A stretch of DNA of 64,000 nt, from assembly GCA_946406115.1 (NCBI GenBank), contig OX291561.1, positions 736,273 through 800,272 of the forward strand. The letters run 5' to 3'. The stretch comes from Apoda limacodes. Lineage: Eukaryota; Arthropoda; Insecta; Lepidoptera; Limacodidae. This document shows, piece by piece, positions 41,641-53,599 of this stretch; position 1 is the stretch's first letter, and the number at the start of each line of letters is the position of its first letter. A program made the position numbers and the translations under genes. The notes beneath the pieces are model-generated. The model saw nothing but the letters and a program-made list of their open reading frames with translations. It had not been told where the DNA came from and searched no databases.

Positions 41641-42375
41641 TAGCAAACCTACTCAAACCTTGCATTAGCATTTTATTTATATATTTTTTTATGTAAACTT
41701 TGCATTTTTTAAATAAATTTGTATAAGCATACGTATACGTACACGATACGATACGACACGACCGCTCCGTGTCAATTCGATTCTGTTATCAACCATTTTT
41801 GTTCATTTTAATGAGACGTGTCCGAGGCCTAAACTAAAATGTCCGACAATGGTCTTACCCTCAGAAAAACATACATATCACACCAGAGAAAATATGTTTA
41901 TAACAAGACTACAGAAAAACAAACGATATGATAGACTTCATTAAATCATTTACAGTTGAGACATTGTGGTGATGTAAACGGATGCCAAATTAACATGTCC
42001 CACATCAACAAATCACTAATCTATATTATATATAAAAGAGTTAGCTGACTGACTAACAAGAGACATTTTTGCACAGTGGCTTATGTAACAACGTTAGCGA
42101 GCGCTAAGAAAGGTTTTCGAAAAAATTATCCTATAAGGGGTTAAAATAGAGGTTTAAAACTTGTATGGATATTAAGATTGGCGTGTTTTAGAGGGCGAAA
42201 TAGGGAATACAAATTTGTATGAGAATTTCGATATTTTTGTGTCGTGAGAAATAGACAGAGGCTTCTGTAATTACGTATGCAAGCACTAAGAAAGGGTTTT
42301 GCTTTGATTACCCTTAGGGTCTTAAGACACCAGATCCTTGGGGTTGAAGAAAATAAATTAGATAAGATTTACTAG
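41641..42375. other. Non-coding spacer
   Basis: It contains 'aaaagagttagctgactgac' (42026) and two similar pieces 'agcgctaagaaaggttttc' and 'agcactaagaaagggtttt' (42100 and 42285), which suggests a degenerate repeat of about 185 bp. No gene was recognised. Confidence 0.35.
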
Positions 42376-42451
42376 GATGTTGGGAGATGTGGCCTGGAAT
42401 TCAGATGAATTCGTTGAGTCCTTCAACAGGCTGAAGTCAGTTTACCTGCGA
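42376..42451 (+). CDS. Candidate penultimate coding exon of an unknown host gene
   Basis: The stretch starting after 'actag' reads 'MLGDVAWNSDEFVESFNRL' and 'KSVYLR' and ends at a consensus donor (gtaagt at 42452-42457). The next good acceptor (polypyrimidine tract and 'ttgcag', 43278) is in the same phase. The acceptor before this exon is weak. The product is not recognised. Confidence 0.35.
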
Positions 42452-43278
42452 GTAAGTGGACACTGCGATACACTTCACTTTATGTTGTTAATTTTTAGTC
42501 AAAACTTTAAAAACATAAACGAGCGGAGAACTTTGAATCAACTGTGCAGAAAAAACTTTTAGTCACTTGACATTTCGCCGCACCATAGATAACTATAATA
42601 GGCGCGCGGGCGCGTTTAATAAGCTGATGCGTACTTTTGCACCGTACAGATTCGTCACGACACTCTGGCGTGTGCAACCTCCTAAAAGAGGGAAAAATCG
42701 GGGTTGGACGTTTGTATGGAAATTCGTCATTGTTAAAACTAAACGCATAAAAATTGATTAAGATAGACTTGTTTCACCGTTCTTGGCAAATCATCCCCTA
42801 GAGGGCAAAAAAGTGGATGAAAATTTGCTTAAATTTTATGAAAGTATGAGAATTTTAATATTTTTATTTTGTATATCTCCACGCATACAGAGTCACAGAA
42901 ATAAACTACTAAACATATAAAAACAAAAATAATATATATGTGGAGCGACCACAACTCGTAAACATAATTAACAAAAGCTCGACGCGACACTGAACGGCCA
43001 GCATTACAGCACAAATTCATTTATTTACAGTTTAAAGTGTAATTTTTTTTATTGTTGTCAACATATATGATATAAACTAAACCCCGGTTGGTATTTAACG
43101 AGCGACCGGTCCCCGCGCCCCGCCCCGCGCCCGCGCCCGCACCCCACCCTGAGGTCTACCCGCGACGCTTCGCACTCTACTCGACGGCCTCGGACGTTGT
43201 AAAAAGTGGCCAGAACCGCACTCGTAGTTTGGCGTAATTGCTGTTATATAACTTGATATTTTTTTTTTGTATTTGCAG
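42452..43278 (+). other. Presumed intron with a GC-rich block (43105-43160)
   Basis: Between the two candidate exons; gt...ag ends are present. It contains a 'cgcgccccgccccgcgcccg' block. No further exon was seen. Confidence 0.3.
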
Positions 43279-43359
43279 CGAAGTGCGACACAGTGCGACA
43301 CTCTGAGGCGGTTCCTCAACAACGTCGATGCTCGGAAAGAACCAAATAACCCCAACTAA
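43279..43359 (+). CDS. Candidate terminal exon of an unknown host gene
   Basis: After a strong acceptor (a T-run followed by 'atttgcag') the in-phase frame encodes 26 residues: 'RSATQCDTLRRFLNNVDA' then 'RKEPNNPN', ending in TAA at 43357-43359. It points toward the 3' end of the OGFOD1 gene, about 550 bp away, so the two genes would be tail to tail. The gene is unknown to me. Confidence 0.4.
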   Translation, partial: RSATQCDTLRRFLNNVDARKEPNNPN

Positions 43360-43912
43360 ATAACTTATTAATATATCATCACTTTTGTTGAGTCAGCAAT
43401 ATATATTAACACTGTTGTTTAATGTTTATTGTACGCTGAAGGTAAACATATTTTTTTTCCTCATTTTATTTTCTATAAATTGCAGACTTATCAACGAGTC
43501 TTTACTCACACGACATGTGTCATTCAAAAAAGCAGTGAATATTCATTACCTAAAAATATTAAATGCTGAAACGACAATACTTCTCCTAAACAAAATAACA
43601 TCCAAAGAACTTAATTCCTCAAAACTTTCATTTCGTAAGTACCCAAGTATACTACACTTCACATAAACAACATAACACGCGGTAAAGTCACGAAAGACGA
43701 CTCCAATTGTCGACCGACAACATTAAATTAACTTCAGTAGTTACTGTCTCGATTTATGTTCACCAAGTCACAACAAACATATATCCACGTATGGTTTCAA
43801 GAACTCTTAGTGCCGGTCTGCTCCGACACAGGCACACCCACACGGCTCACCGGACGTCCGCAAAGTACAGTTCCCGTGGGTCTGCCGGTGAGCGACCGAG
43901 GCGGCACGTGCG
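43360..43912. other. Intergenic or 3' UTR region
   Basis: Expected to hold the 3' UTR of OGFOD1 (minus) and of the candidate plus-strand gene. On the minus strand AATAAA is present at 43422-43427. The short frames here have no motif. Confidence 0.4.
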
Positions 43913-44421
43913 TCACTCCTTGTACGTGCACGCGACGATGTAGAAGTGTTCGTGCGGGCGCATCGTCATCTTACTGAGGTACTTGGTGAACCCGACGGCG
44001 CCCGCGTCGCAGTACACGAGGCTCAACGCGTTGTCCTGCGGCGGCACGGTTACAAGCGCGCCGCCGCCGTCCGCGCCGTCCCCGCCGTCTTCCTCTGGCG
44101 CGAGGTACGAGACGGCGCCGCCGCTGATGGTGCGAGCGGGCGCTCCCACGTACAGCACGGCCTCAAGCCGTGGCTCCTGATATTGTTCCCGCGGCGGCAG
44201 CAACGTGTAGTCCCCGGCGGACCAGCGCTGGAGCTCGAGCCGCTGCAGGGTGGAGAGAGCGAGATCGGTGCAGTCGGCCAGCAGCCGGCAGAAAGCTACG
44301 CTGGAGAACAGCCGCAGCACCGCCCGCACCGGGTGCTCCTTGTCAAGCCCCTCCACCCAGGGCTCCGGAACGCGCGTGTACCGACGCTGATTTGCCGGTC
44401 CGCACAGCTCCCACGGCACAT
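43913..44421 (-). CDS. OGFOD1: OGFOD1 last exon, second beta-helix domain
   Basis: 509 bases after 'tttgtcag', ending in TGA at 43913-43915. The text 'ELCGPANQRRYTRVPE', 'RWSAGDYTLLPPREQYQ', 'EAVLYVGAP' and 'DNALSLVYCDAGAVGFTKYL' then 'FYIVACTYKE' matches the non-catalytic second jelly-roll of the family. A Gly/Asp-rich insert ('APEEDGGDGADGGGA') is lineage-specific. GC-rich. Confidence 0.92.
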
Positions 44422-44749
44422 CTGACAAACAATACTTATATAATCATGAATTATGAATCAGATAGGACCTATAAGTTAATTTACATAAAGTTTTATTTTA
44501 TATCTTTTTTATGTATTTGTTTTTTTATTTATATGTATATTATATGCCTGTATGTGTATGTTGTGTATATATGAATATGTGCATGTGTGTGTATTTAATA
44601 ACAACTTTTATATGTATATGAATACCTATTTATTTATTTTTTTATATGTTTGTAAAATGTAAATATGTATGTATGTGCATATTTTTCTCGGGAGTAACTT
44701 TAAATCCCGTCACAGAATAGTTGAAGACTTTTAACGTATCACATGGTGC

Positions 44750-44766
44750 CCCCCCCCCCCCCCCCC
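44750..44766. repeat. Poly-C run
   Basis: 17 C (G on the other strand) in an otherwise AT-rich intron; mutable and hard to sequence. Confidence 0.9.
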
Positions 44767-45258
44767 TATGCAATCTGAAAAACAATAGGCAATTGAAACA
44801 TTACCTGAATATTGACTCTTTTTTTTTTCAATCAAACTATTTACATTGTAAATCTTGTTTAGTGTTTCAATACAATACATGTATTTATTAGTTGATACCC
44901 TATAATTTTATGTTTTGTTTGTGATTTTACAATGATTACCCATTGGACGCACGCAATTAAACAGTATTGTAATTAGTTTGTAAAGCTAGTTGTAGTTAAT
45001 TTACTTGACGATTCGAAAGTGTTCTTAGTAACCCATTTGAATAAATAGATTTTGATTTTTATAAAATAACAAGACAGCACCTCGGCCCGCTAACAAATCT
45101 TCATAAGTACGCTTGGGCTTTTTAGAACAACAAAATTTCTACCACAACCACAAGTCCTGTGCGTGGATCAAACTTACGTCCTCAGCAAGTAAGGTCCAGT
45201 CAACCAACCACTCAAGCTAAACAAACCAGAAAGTAAAGGAATCAAGAGTAAAAAAATA

Positions 45259-45347
45259 TATGTATGGTTCGCGCCATATAAGTTGAACTAAAATGTCGGT
45301 CGTCTGCGCAGGTACAGTACGGACAAATGAACTAACGAACCAAAAAC
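45259..45347 (+). repeat. Repeat R4, partial copy next to a CA microsatellite
   Basis: 'aagttgaactaaaatgtcgg' and 'aggtacagtacggacaaatg' are the reverse complement of text in 63800-63905. The copy ends where (CA)n starts at about 45350. Confidence 0.85.
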
Positions 45348-45356
45348 GAGCGCACA

Positions 45357-45391
<35 letters not shown>
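45357..45391. repeat. CA dinucleotide microsatellite
   Basis: About 17 CA units with one interruption, directly after the R4 copy. Confidence 0.9.
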
Positions 45392-45393
<2 letters not shown>

Positions 45394-46074
45394 TACATTT
45401 ATTCATAAAAATTTTTTGGAGATTTCGTTATCAAATTTTTGCAATGACAATTGGAAAATGACTTTGTTACTAATTCTGCACTAATTTGTTACTATAATTC
45501 TGCATAGAGTTTCTCTCTGTGTCGCCCTAAAGGTTTTTTTATAATGTGTCTAAATTTTGTATTTTTATTTTACTTTTATATTCATTTTATCAAAAACCTA
45601 ATTTAAGATTAAAAATAAATTAAGATGATAAGAAAAAAAAAATTTGTTTTAAAAAAAACGTAATAACGGTGAATTGGAAACATTTAGTTGTTCGTTAATT
45701 ATTATACCTCTATCCCTGTGCTGAACTATCTCCATTTGCTCCAAAACCCAAAGTTTTAAACTTTTTTGACATATGTGTAAAAATAAGCTAAATAAACAAT
45801 AAGCTAGTAAATTCATAAAAATAATAAAATTTATAAGTAAAACTAGTACAAACCTAATGATATAGTTTGGTTGTTGAAATAGAGTATAATTAAAATCATA
45901 TTTTCGATAGAATTTTTGATTTATTTTGAATAATTTTAAATTCCAAATGTTATAAATTTAAGACAACCCTACATGCTTGGTCGATTTTAATGTATAAAAA
46001 CTCCAAGACTTTGTAAATATACATATATTGTGATATAATAAGGCTCTTGACTTTTAACAAATAAGAAATATGAA

Positions 46075-47430
46075 CTAAAGATTAAAAAATTCCCCCATAG
46101 AGCCCTCATGAGGCATGGTGCCCAAAATAGAGGCAGCGTTGCCACGCTGTATAGCCAGGCTTATCTTTTGAGCAAAATAGCTACCAGCCCTGTGATTTTT
46201 AGTCTCCTGAATGAGACGATAACTTAATTCGTGGAAGAAATCTTTAGTTCCAGACCCCCACGGACCCAGCGTTTCAACCGCAAAAGGCACAAACAAGAAA
46301 GCATCACTGAGGCCCACGAATTTGCGCCGTTTGCGGTCTTCGGCACCAATAGCAGCAGCTCCAACCTTTTTCGCGGTTGCTGAAAGATAGGTCGGGGCCA
46401 AAGTATCTACACAAGTGGCGTCCCATACAAGAATTCAACCCATCTTCCAAGCAACTAAAGACATCCCGTCAGGCCTCTTGCCATCGTCACGAAGTATGCC
46501 AACTGGTTCTAAAATAGCTGGTACGTTGGCAGTAACAAGAGCCCGACGGATAATGTCATTGATATTACTATGCCTTGAAAAGCGGCCTGCGCTTCGGGCA
46601 CAAGACAGTCCGTGGTGTCCTAAATTATCCACCATCTCGCCACAGTGGCAACGATGGGGGAAATTTGTAAAAGCGCCCAAACGCAAACATGATGAAAGGC
46701 GGAATGTATAGTTGTCCAGAAGTGTGCCGATTCTGACAGATGGTAGGGCTTGTAGCCACAAACCTGACTCCCACACAGAAACAGCACGGAGACGAGCCTG
46801 ATCTGCCGTACTGGTAGATGTGTATAATAAATTGTTCCACTCCAGACGGCAAAGAGGCTCATCCCATAGTCTCTGTGATGCAGAAATCCTTGGTAGTTCT
46901 AAGTTTGGGCAGGCAATCAACCAAGTGTTCTTAGCTTCACTCGAATACGATATTTCAAAATTTCCAGAGGATAAAGCAAGTATTTTTCCAATAAGATCGT
47001 GTGTGCTGTGAACTGAAGACAAGAACGCTGGGAGAGCCACACTAGATATTATCCTTATTCCCAAACCTCCAAACCTAATTGGTAAAGAGGCTTGAGACCA
47101 AGAATTTTCTTCTAAATTTGTGTTTAAAAGTTTTATTAAAGTATTTTTAATAATAACATCAAAACTATTTAAAAGATTAGGAAATTTCCAAAAATGACAC
47201 GAACACAAAAAATAATTAAATTTTGGGACAAAAAGACAATGACGAATAATAAAAAAAGCTACATGAGTGTCAATTTTAAATAAACGGTCTGACACGTTAT
47301 TAAAATTATTAATTTTTTCGTCACCAAAAAAGGGGATGGAATCGTCTAAAATAGGAGATCCTAAGAGTCTAAGTGAGCTCTTATCGACAAATCTTATATT
47401 CGGTGCTATTGATAAAATATTAGAAATCAC
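46075..47430 (-). pseudogene. RLE LINE ORF C-terminal half with one nonsense codon
   Basis: Two frames in phase, 46435-47430 (331 codons) and 46075-46401, joined across one TGA. The second part has 'GAEDRKRRKFVGLSDAFLFV', 'PFAVETLGPWGSGTKDFFHE' and 'ISLAIQRGNAASILGTM'. No frameshift was seen, so this is a young or constrained copy. Confidence 0.75.
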
Positions 47431-47540
47431 TTTAGAATCAAAATTTCATACTTTCTGGTAAAAAAATTTCACATTTCGAAGAATTTAAATCTAAACCAAT
47501 ATCATGAAATGACTTCTGAAGAAATATAAAATAAATTAAA
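46075..47540 (-). mobile_element. RLE-type (R2/NeSL/Hero-like) LINE, 3' part, in OGFOD1 intron
   Basis: On the minus strand RT palm-end text ('FHDIGLDLNSSKCEIF', near 47460-47520) is followed by one frame of more than 430 codons with a single in-frame TGA (46435-46437). It has the zinc knuckle 'CHCGEMVDNLGHHGLSC' (C.C........H....C) followed by 'RHSNINDIIRRAL', 'GKRPDGMSLVAW' and 'ILVWDATCVDT', the order of a restriction-like endonuclease (PD...D) at the end of RLE LINEs. 'GLGIRIISSVALPAFLSSVH' is also typical. RLE LINEs cut target DNA with this domain. The element is 5'-truncated. Confidence 0.75.
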
Positions 47541-48663
47541 TAGCACAAAGCAGTTTAAATTTTTTTTGGATTTGAAGTGATTGGAGCTTTTGGAACCAAA
47601 AACACCCAGAATACTTGAAACTATAAATATTCGGTTTGACAAGCAAGATTGGTGTGAGCTATAAAGGTTAAGGGGTGAAGAAAGTACGAGAGGAGGGTGA
47701 AATTTGAAATTTTGGTAGAATCAAAGTTAGTCTGGGTCCGCGCGCGCAAGAATACAGTCAATAAGTTTGACTGTGAAAATCATTTATGATCAGATCCGAA
47801 ATATGATCTCGCGTTTAGAGCATTTTTATTTAAAGTAGGTTCATAATTAGTGTTAAAAAAAATTTAATATCTTCAACACATACTAAATCAATTATATATA
47901 TTCTTTAGGAAAGGCGTCGCTTTTCGAGACATGGTGTTTCGCGAGTTTATTTTTCAGTCGTCGTTGTGTTCTATTTATAATATGTGAATTAGGAGACTTA
48001 GGCATAAATCTTTAAGATTTATGATATTTTATTGTGCAGTGTTCTTTTTTTTTATTATGTTGAATTCCACAAAGAAGATTGAAGACCTACGGAGCAGTCA
48101 AAGGTTGTACGAGGGGAGATTTTCCAGGAGTCCAGACGAGCTTCTTCTACGTTGTTTGTAGAGAAATGGATATAGGTTCCAAAGCTTTTTAAAAAAACTA
48201 CTTTAGGTAACGAGTAAGATGAGAGTATTTATGTGTAACACTTTTGTTAGAATGACATTTGAAATCTCACTTTTCTACGTATTTTAAAAGGTATCTAACG
48301 ACGTAAATTTTCTTATAATTTTTGATGAGATTTGATTAAGTTATTACTTTTAATTTACTGTATGAAATACATTAGGAGACAATGTTTCCTTATATATTTA
48401 AAACTAAACTAAAATCTCACTTTTTGTATGTATGTAAATGAGAAGACTAACAATATAAAGTTCTCATTTTTGTTCATCTTTCAACTTATACCTAAAAAAA
48501 CATATCTATCAACATTTTGTTGATGATATAATTAAACAATTATCATTTATTGTTATTATTGCAAGTGCATCATATCTGATAAATAGTGTTGGTCTGAATG
48601 TATCTGAGATATTATGTGTTATTTATATTAATATATTATTTTATATATGTTATCTTGGTGAAA
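47541..48663. other. Intron DNA without recognisable features
   Basis: AT-rich. No gene, and no repeat seen elsewhere in the window. Confidence 0.4.
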
Positions 48664-48905
48664 ATTATACATTTGAGTTGCTGTTATTATTATCAGTTGA
48701 TTCAGGGCACTAACAATACAAATTTTACTAAGTGACATAGAATCTAGATTGTTTTTGAGAATAAAACAAACTCTAGAAACTAAAATTATCGATTTGAGTT
48801 ACTGTTATTAATATCAGTTGATTCAAGGCACTAAAAATATAAATTTTACTAAGTGACCTAGAATCTAGATTGTTTTAGGAATTAAGCAAACACTAGGAAC
48901 TCAAA
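48664..48905. repeat. 121-bp tandem duplication
   Basis: Two units offset by 121 bases share 'atcagttgattca', 'aaattttactaagtgac' and 'tagaatctagattgttttt' with about 10-15 differences. 'aaacactaggaactcaaa' recurs again at 49064-49081. Confidence 0.85.
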
Positions 48906-50720
48906 TTTTTCAGTAAAGTACCGTATATCTGAGGAGTGCGGGACTGACCTGAAAACAGAATTCGACTGGGTATAGACTGAGAGTTGAGAGAGAGAGAGTT
49001 ATACAATTTTTTCAACCTTGTTGAGTAATATTTATTTATTTTTGAGATATACTAGGTATTTAACAAACACTAGGAACTCAAACTTCCAAGGAGACGGCGT
49101 AAGACCCTGGAGGGGTACGCTTTCGAGTTGGATTTCAATATTCACGGATGTAGACTACGGACAGTTGGCATAGTGAATAACACTTGTACAACATAGAGGT
49201 ATTCACCTGAGGGCCCCATAATAATATTGTTAGATATCATAGTTTGAAGAGAGGCATCTGATACTTACTAAGTCTAGTGGATGTCCCTACATGAAAAACT
49301 ATTTGTGTACGAAGCTAACCCAACCGGTCAGGTGTTAATTCGTGAAAATTTGATAATATTATCACGAGATAAGAATGTCAGACTAAGAAATATAATTTTC
49401 AGATAATAAATATCATATAATAAATCTGAAAATTAACAAAGAGAAATATTAACAACAAACAATTATTAAAATACAGAAATTTATAGCGGTAACTTAATTT
49501 ATAATTTAAAACCTATTACCTACAATATTATTACTAGAATGAGTTGAGAAAGAGTAATACAGGAAAAGGTTATAGGAGGTGAGGTGTGAAATGAATAAGT
49601 GAATTTGTGTCATTCGGTGGAAGAGGTTGTTTCGGAATGATAGATTTTTGAAGGTTTTAAAAATTAAATACTAGCTTAGTGGACCTAGGTCGCTAGGTGG
49701 ATTTGAAGGCTGGAATGTGGTTATGGTATGGTTATCAAGGCGAGGGTGAAGGTGCGCAGGGAGCCCTCGGGTAGGGATTTTTTTAATAATAAAAGATTTT
49801 CAGATAACAATAATAAATTTGAAAAGTTTCAGGAAATCAATAATTTTTTTTTCGGTTGTCTAGGTGTTCTAAATTTTCAGGAATTCGACGTGTTGTAGAA
49901 CAGATCTGTTCTATTGTAATTATTTATTTAAACTATATAGGTGGATAATTTTATTATAATAGTATTTCATTATGAATTAAATTTTACATACATACATCAC
50001 TCTTTACATAAATCACTTACACATTATTAAAATAAAAAGTGAAAACAAAATTGTGTAGGAATAAAAAAATTTAGGAAAGTAGGGAATTGAATCAGAGGGT
50101 AGCCCTTTTGATTTGAAGAAAAGTAAGTTGTTAGACTTAAATTTGGTAAGTGGAAGTGGAGTACTTAATCAAACATTATTTATTTATAAAAAATTAAGTT
50201 TCATGTTTATTTATTTATTTGTTTTATTTGATTTTTTTTTTTTAATTTCTTATTTACGTTTATAGGTATTGTTTGAACCTTTTTATTATTTTGTTTTGTT
50301 TTTCCTTCTCTCTCCTTTTCTAGGTACTTTAAAATTTTGACTTATGTACTTCTATTAATTTAATTTGTTTAAATTAATCAAATCACATAAAGGAATTGAC
50401 TTCGAAATTTGACAATATATAAAAAAATATTTGAATCATAAACTATTTAAAATTAATCGAATAACCTATATCTTTTCATTTTATTAACGGACGAGAAGTT
50501 TGCTACAGTTTTATAACACTGATTTACGTACCTACTGCCATTTTCATACTATTTGCAATAATTATATTAAATAGGCCTGAGGTTTTGCCATTGCGAGTTT
50601 TATTAACCACTCTACTGAATATGTGTAAACTTTTATTGTTTCACTTTACTGTATAAATAATGTCAAAATTCTAATTTTTAATACTTTTTAATGTCCGTAG
50701 AAAAATTGGATGAAATAACT
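48906..50720. other. Intron DNA without recognisable features
   Basis: AT-rich. One short block at 49080-49240 is more balanced in composition. No supported gene. Confidence 0.4.
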
Positions 50721-50722
50721 AA

Positions 50723-51056
50723 AACAGAACCCTTATAATTTTGTCTTGTCCGTCCGTTCGTTCGTATCGTATGTTACAGTCTTTGCACCGATCCGGAAAA
50801 AATGTAGTTAGGTGTCCTATGTAATACAGTTTTGTAGTTAACTTGAGAAAAAAAATCATACAGTTGTGTGAGGGTGTCGTTGGATAGGTCTGCAAAAAAC
50901 ATTGGTTGTTTCTGAATAACTTATAGCGAGTAATTTGCTTTCAAAACAAAGTCGGTTTATAAGTTTTTTTCGATATGCGTATTGTCAGTCTACAGAACCC
51001 TAAATCAATGCGTATATATACTTGTAAGCTCGCACGCAATCGGCCGCTTTTTTTAA
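50723..51056 (+). repeat. Interspersed repeat R2, short version
   Basis: 'cagaacccttataattttgt' with a 'gtccgtccgttcgttcg' run, and the end 'gctcgcacgcaatcggccgc', match the two ends of R2; the middle differs from the 8961 copy. Confidence 0.65.
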
Positions 51057-51784
51057 CCGACTACCAAAAACCAAGTTTATCAATTCGACCCTTATGTATT
51101 TAATATTGTAAGAATTGCGCTATATTCATATTTTAGCCTACGGAAGCCCACAAAGGCAAACAGGTGTGCCAAATTTCAGAAGTGTATTAATGTATGTTTG
51201 TCTGCATATATCTCAGAAACTTATAATCGGACTTTAATATTTTTTTTTTGTCAAAGATATGGTCTGTTAATCTCTAGACTACTTTTAATTCCGGACGATT
51301 ATAACTTCCCTAAGGAATATCATTACCCCAGTTCCACCTGGACGACCTATAGCTACTGCTATGGCAAACTTCCTTAAGTACTATGTTCTGAAGCTATGAG
51401 TGTCAAATAACTCATTTAGGTACGAGACAGAAAGACAAAGCATGAATGGAATTTCATATCTTGATAAATATTTTTTTACATTGCACTCGGGATGACCAAA
51501 ATCTATGTAAGTTGGTTGAAAAGTTGGGAAGCGAAAAGAGTATTTATATATATATTATACGTAGAAAACGCAGAGTTTAAAGACAATCATAAATGTTCAT
51601 CACATAAATTTTAGTTTTGTTCGGAAATCGAGATGTTTTAGTTCGTTGGTTCTAGTTCTTATAATAAAGATCAAATAATCTTCGTTCAAGACTCCCTGAA
51701 GAAAAAATTTCATAAATGCCATATCCATGGCTACATCATCAATATAAACAAATATTTTCATAGCAAAGGCAAAAGTTAATCTTA
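51057..51784. other. Intron DNA
   Basis: No gene. It includes 'atatctcagaaacttataat'-type repeat text around 51210; nothing further. Confidence 0.35.
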
Positions 51785-51862
51785 GGACTTGAACCTGCAA
51801 CCCTTACAGTCCGCGTAAGCGCTCTGCCGTTAGAGCTAACAATGCAGAACTCTTGCCAATGA
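51785..51862 (-). repeat. tRNA-like segment (SINE head or tRNA pseudogene)
   Basis: The minus strand reads 'ttagctctaacggcagagcg' (D-arm with A-box) and 'gcaggttcaagtcct' (B-box), 32 bases apart, as in a tRNA. The T-stem and acceptor stem do not pair well, so it is a pseudogene or the head of a SINE. Confidence 0.55.
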
Positions 51863-52036
51863 AACTCCTAACTACATCTTTGAACGTCATAGACACACAA
51901 TTACTAGGGAACTTATGTTTTGCTCCTAGCAAAAAAACTCTTACAAATTATCAGTTTTTCATAAACCTAAAACCAATATAAATACAAATAAACAGGGATA
52001 GTCTATCTTCGTTTGACACCTAGTCAATATCATCAT

Positions 52037-52494
52037 CATATCATTTATTCAATTTAGGCTACAATAATTGAGCACTTATGAATTTCACTGCGCCATCGGT
52101 TCGTAAGTCTACAGGAGACTTTGTACTGAGAAGAACCGGCAAGAAACGCAACAAGGGCATTTCTTTTCTTCCTTTCTCTTACAGCGTCCAATTGAAATAT
52201 TGAAAAATGTCCTCCTTGTCATAGAAAGACACTTTCCATTACAAACATTAATATAAAACACAAACACAACATAAAAAAATGGCTAATTGCAAAATATAAA
52301 AAAAAGACAGTGTATGTATTCATCACTTAGAAATAATCAATGTCGTAAGAATCCATAAACAAAACAAAAAAGTAAGTCTAAATACTAAGAATACACAGAA
52401 GTTTGCAAGAGCAGACCAGCCTTCACAGGCAGCACCCGTTCACGAGTATGACACATGAATCAGCCATCGCTTCGCTTAAACATGTTTTAGGGAA
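52037..52494 (-). repeat. Interspersed repeat R1, copy C
   Basis: It matches copies A and B in reverse orientation, from 'atttattcaatttaggctac' to 'catgttttagggaa'. The 5' end is about 25 bp shorter than in copy B, and the 3' tail lacks the TTGAATT repeats. Confidence 0.8.
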
Positions 52495-52821
52495 TGAGGC
52501 GCCTAGTTTAGTCGTCATCGTAGTTACAACAATTTTGATTAATGTCTCTGTTGGTATTTGTGTACATTTATATTTACCGAGCTGGCAACACTTCCCTTGT
52601 CAAAAACTGCGTCTCAGATAAAGGTTGTGAAAGTAACTTAAAATTGAATAAAACAGTTAAAACAAAATACATCATTTATAATTTACATCCAGCATCTTCA
52701 CAGTCTCAAAAATGTAAAATTTACTCGTTTAAGGCCTCATAAATAAGACTAACTGATCCGGCAAACGTTGTTTCTTTTTTTAAATATCTGCCGCACCAAC
52801 CTTATAGAGTTGTACTTTTTC

Positions 52822-52903
52822 AGAAGTGTGAATAACAACTTACCAAAATTTCATTACCATCGGTTTAACCGTATTGCACGAGTCCAACTCGCACTTGACC
52901 CTT
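52822..52903 (+). repeat. Interspersed repeat R2, 3' end
   Basis: 'gtgaataacaacttaccaaa' to 'gcacgagtccaactcgcact' matches 16205-16280. Confidence 0.7.
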
Positions 52904-53590
52904 TCGGAAAATCTTTTCTTATCGGATGCATACGTTATACAAAGAACACACCCTCCAAGTTCCAGGTCCCTACGATCAGCGGTTTAGGCTGTGCGTTGAT
53001 CCGGCAGTCAGTCATTCAGGATAAAGCATTTTATATGTATAGAAGGTTATATTTTATTTTATGTAGTAAAAAAATAGATTTCATAAAGTTTAATAATAAT
53101 TTGACCTAATTATGTGTAGATTATTAATTTTATAGTTAGCAAATCTCATAGCTTTATACGCCAAATTTATCGATATGGATTTATCGACATAGCCTCTCCC
53201 TAACACTATTCAAACTGACCCCTCCTATTTGATCGTGATCGGCTAAGACGCTCGGCTCTTTCAAAATTGCGAATGTATTGCAGCGACAGCGGTTCCAGTA
53301 TTATTTCAGTAACAGGCCACTTCTAATGACTTATAATGTTCTGTGAGAAAAAATAACAAGAGGTTTTATTAATTTGACCATGTATTGGCATGTAACTTGA
53401 AGCATCCTGGCATGATTCTTTACGTTCCAAATTTAAATTTTGAAATTAACAAAAAAAAATAATGTTTATTGTAGATTATTGTAAAATTGCTTTACTAATG
53501 GCGCGAATTGCTGAAACCATTTTTTACTGATTACTAAAATTTGAAAACTTTTTGGATATTTTCTGCAAATTAAACAATTTAATTTTTCTT
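52904..53590. other. Repeat-derived intron DNA
   Basis: 'ccaagttccaggtccctacg' (52953) and 'gtcagtcattcaggataaag' are text I recognise from lepidopteran interspersed repeats; no boundary can be set. The last 150 bp may be the left end of the Tc1 element. Confidence 0.35.
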
Positions 53591-53599
53591 TTTTGCAAA

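Larger units (their letters stand above)
44422..46070. other. OGFOD1 long intron, first part
   Basis: AT-rich with simple repeats: a run of C (44750-44766), (CA)n at 45357-45391, and a copy of the repeat pair R4 at 45259-45347. No exon was recognised. The end includes the 3' UTR of the RLE-type LINE. Confidence 0.5.

Noticed and set aside
43946..44574. Long plus-strand frames opposite the last OGFOD1 exon
   Set aside because: They are shadows of a GC-rich coding exon; the minus frame has clear family motifs and splice-phase agreement.
52403..52742. Two open frames near R1 copy C
   Set aside because: They start inside the non-coding repeat R1 (the same start occurs at 20211) and show no domain.
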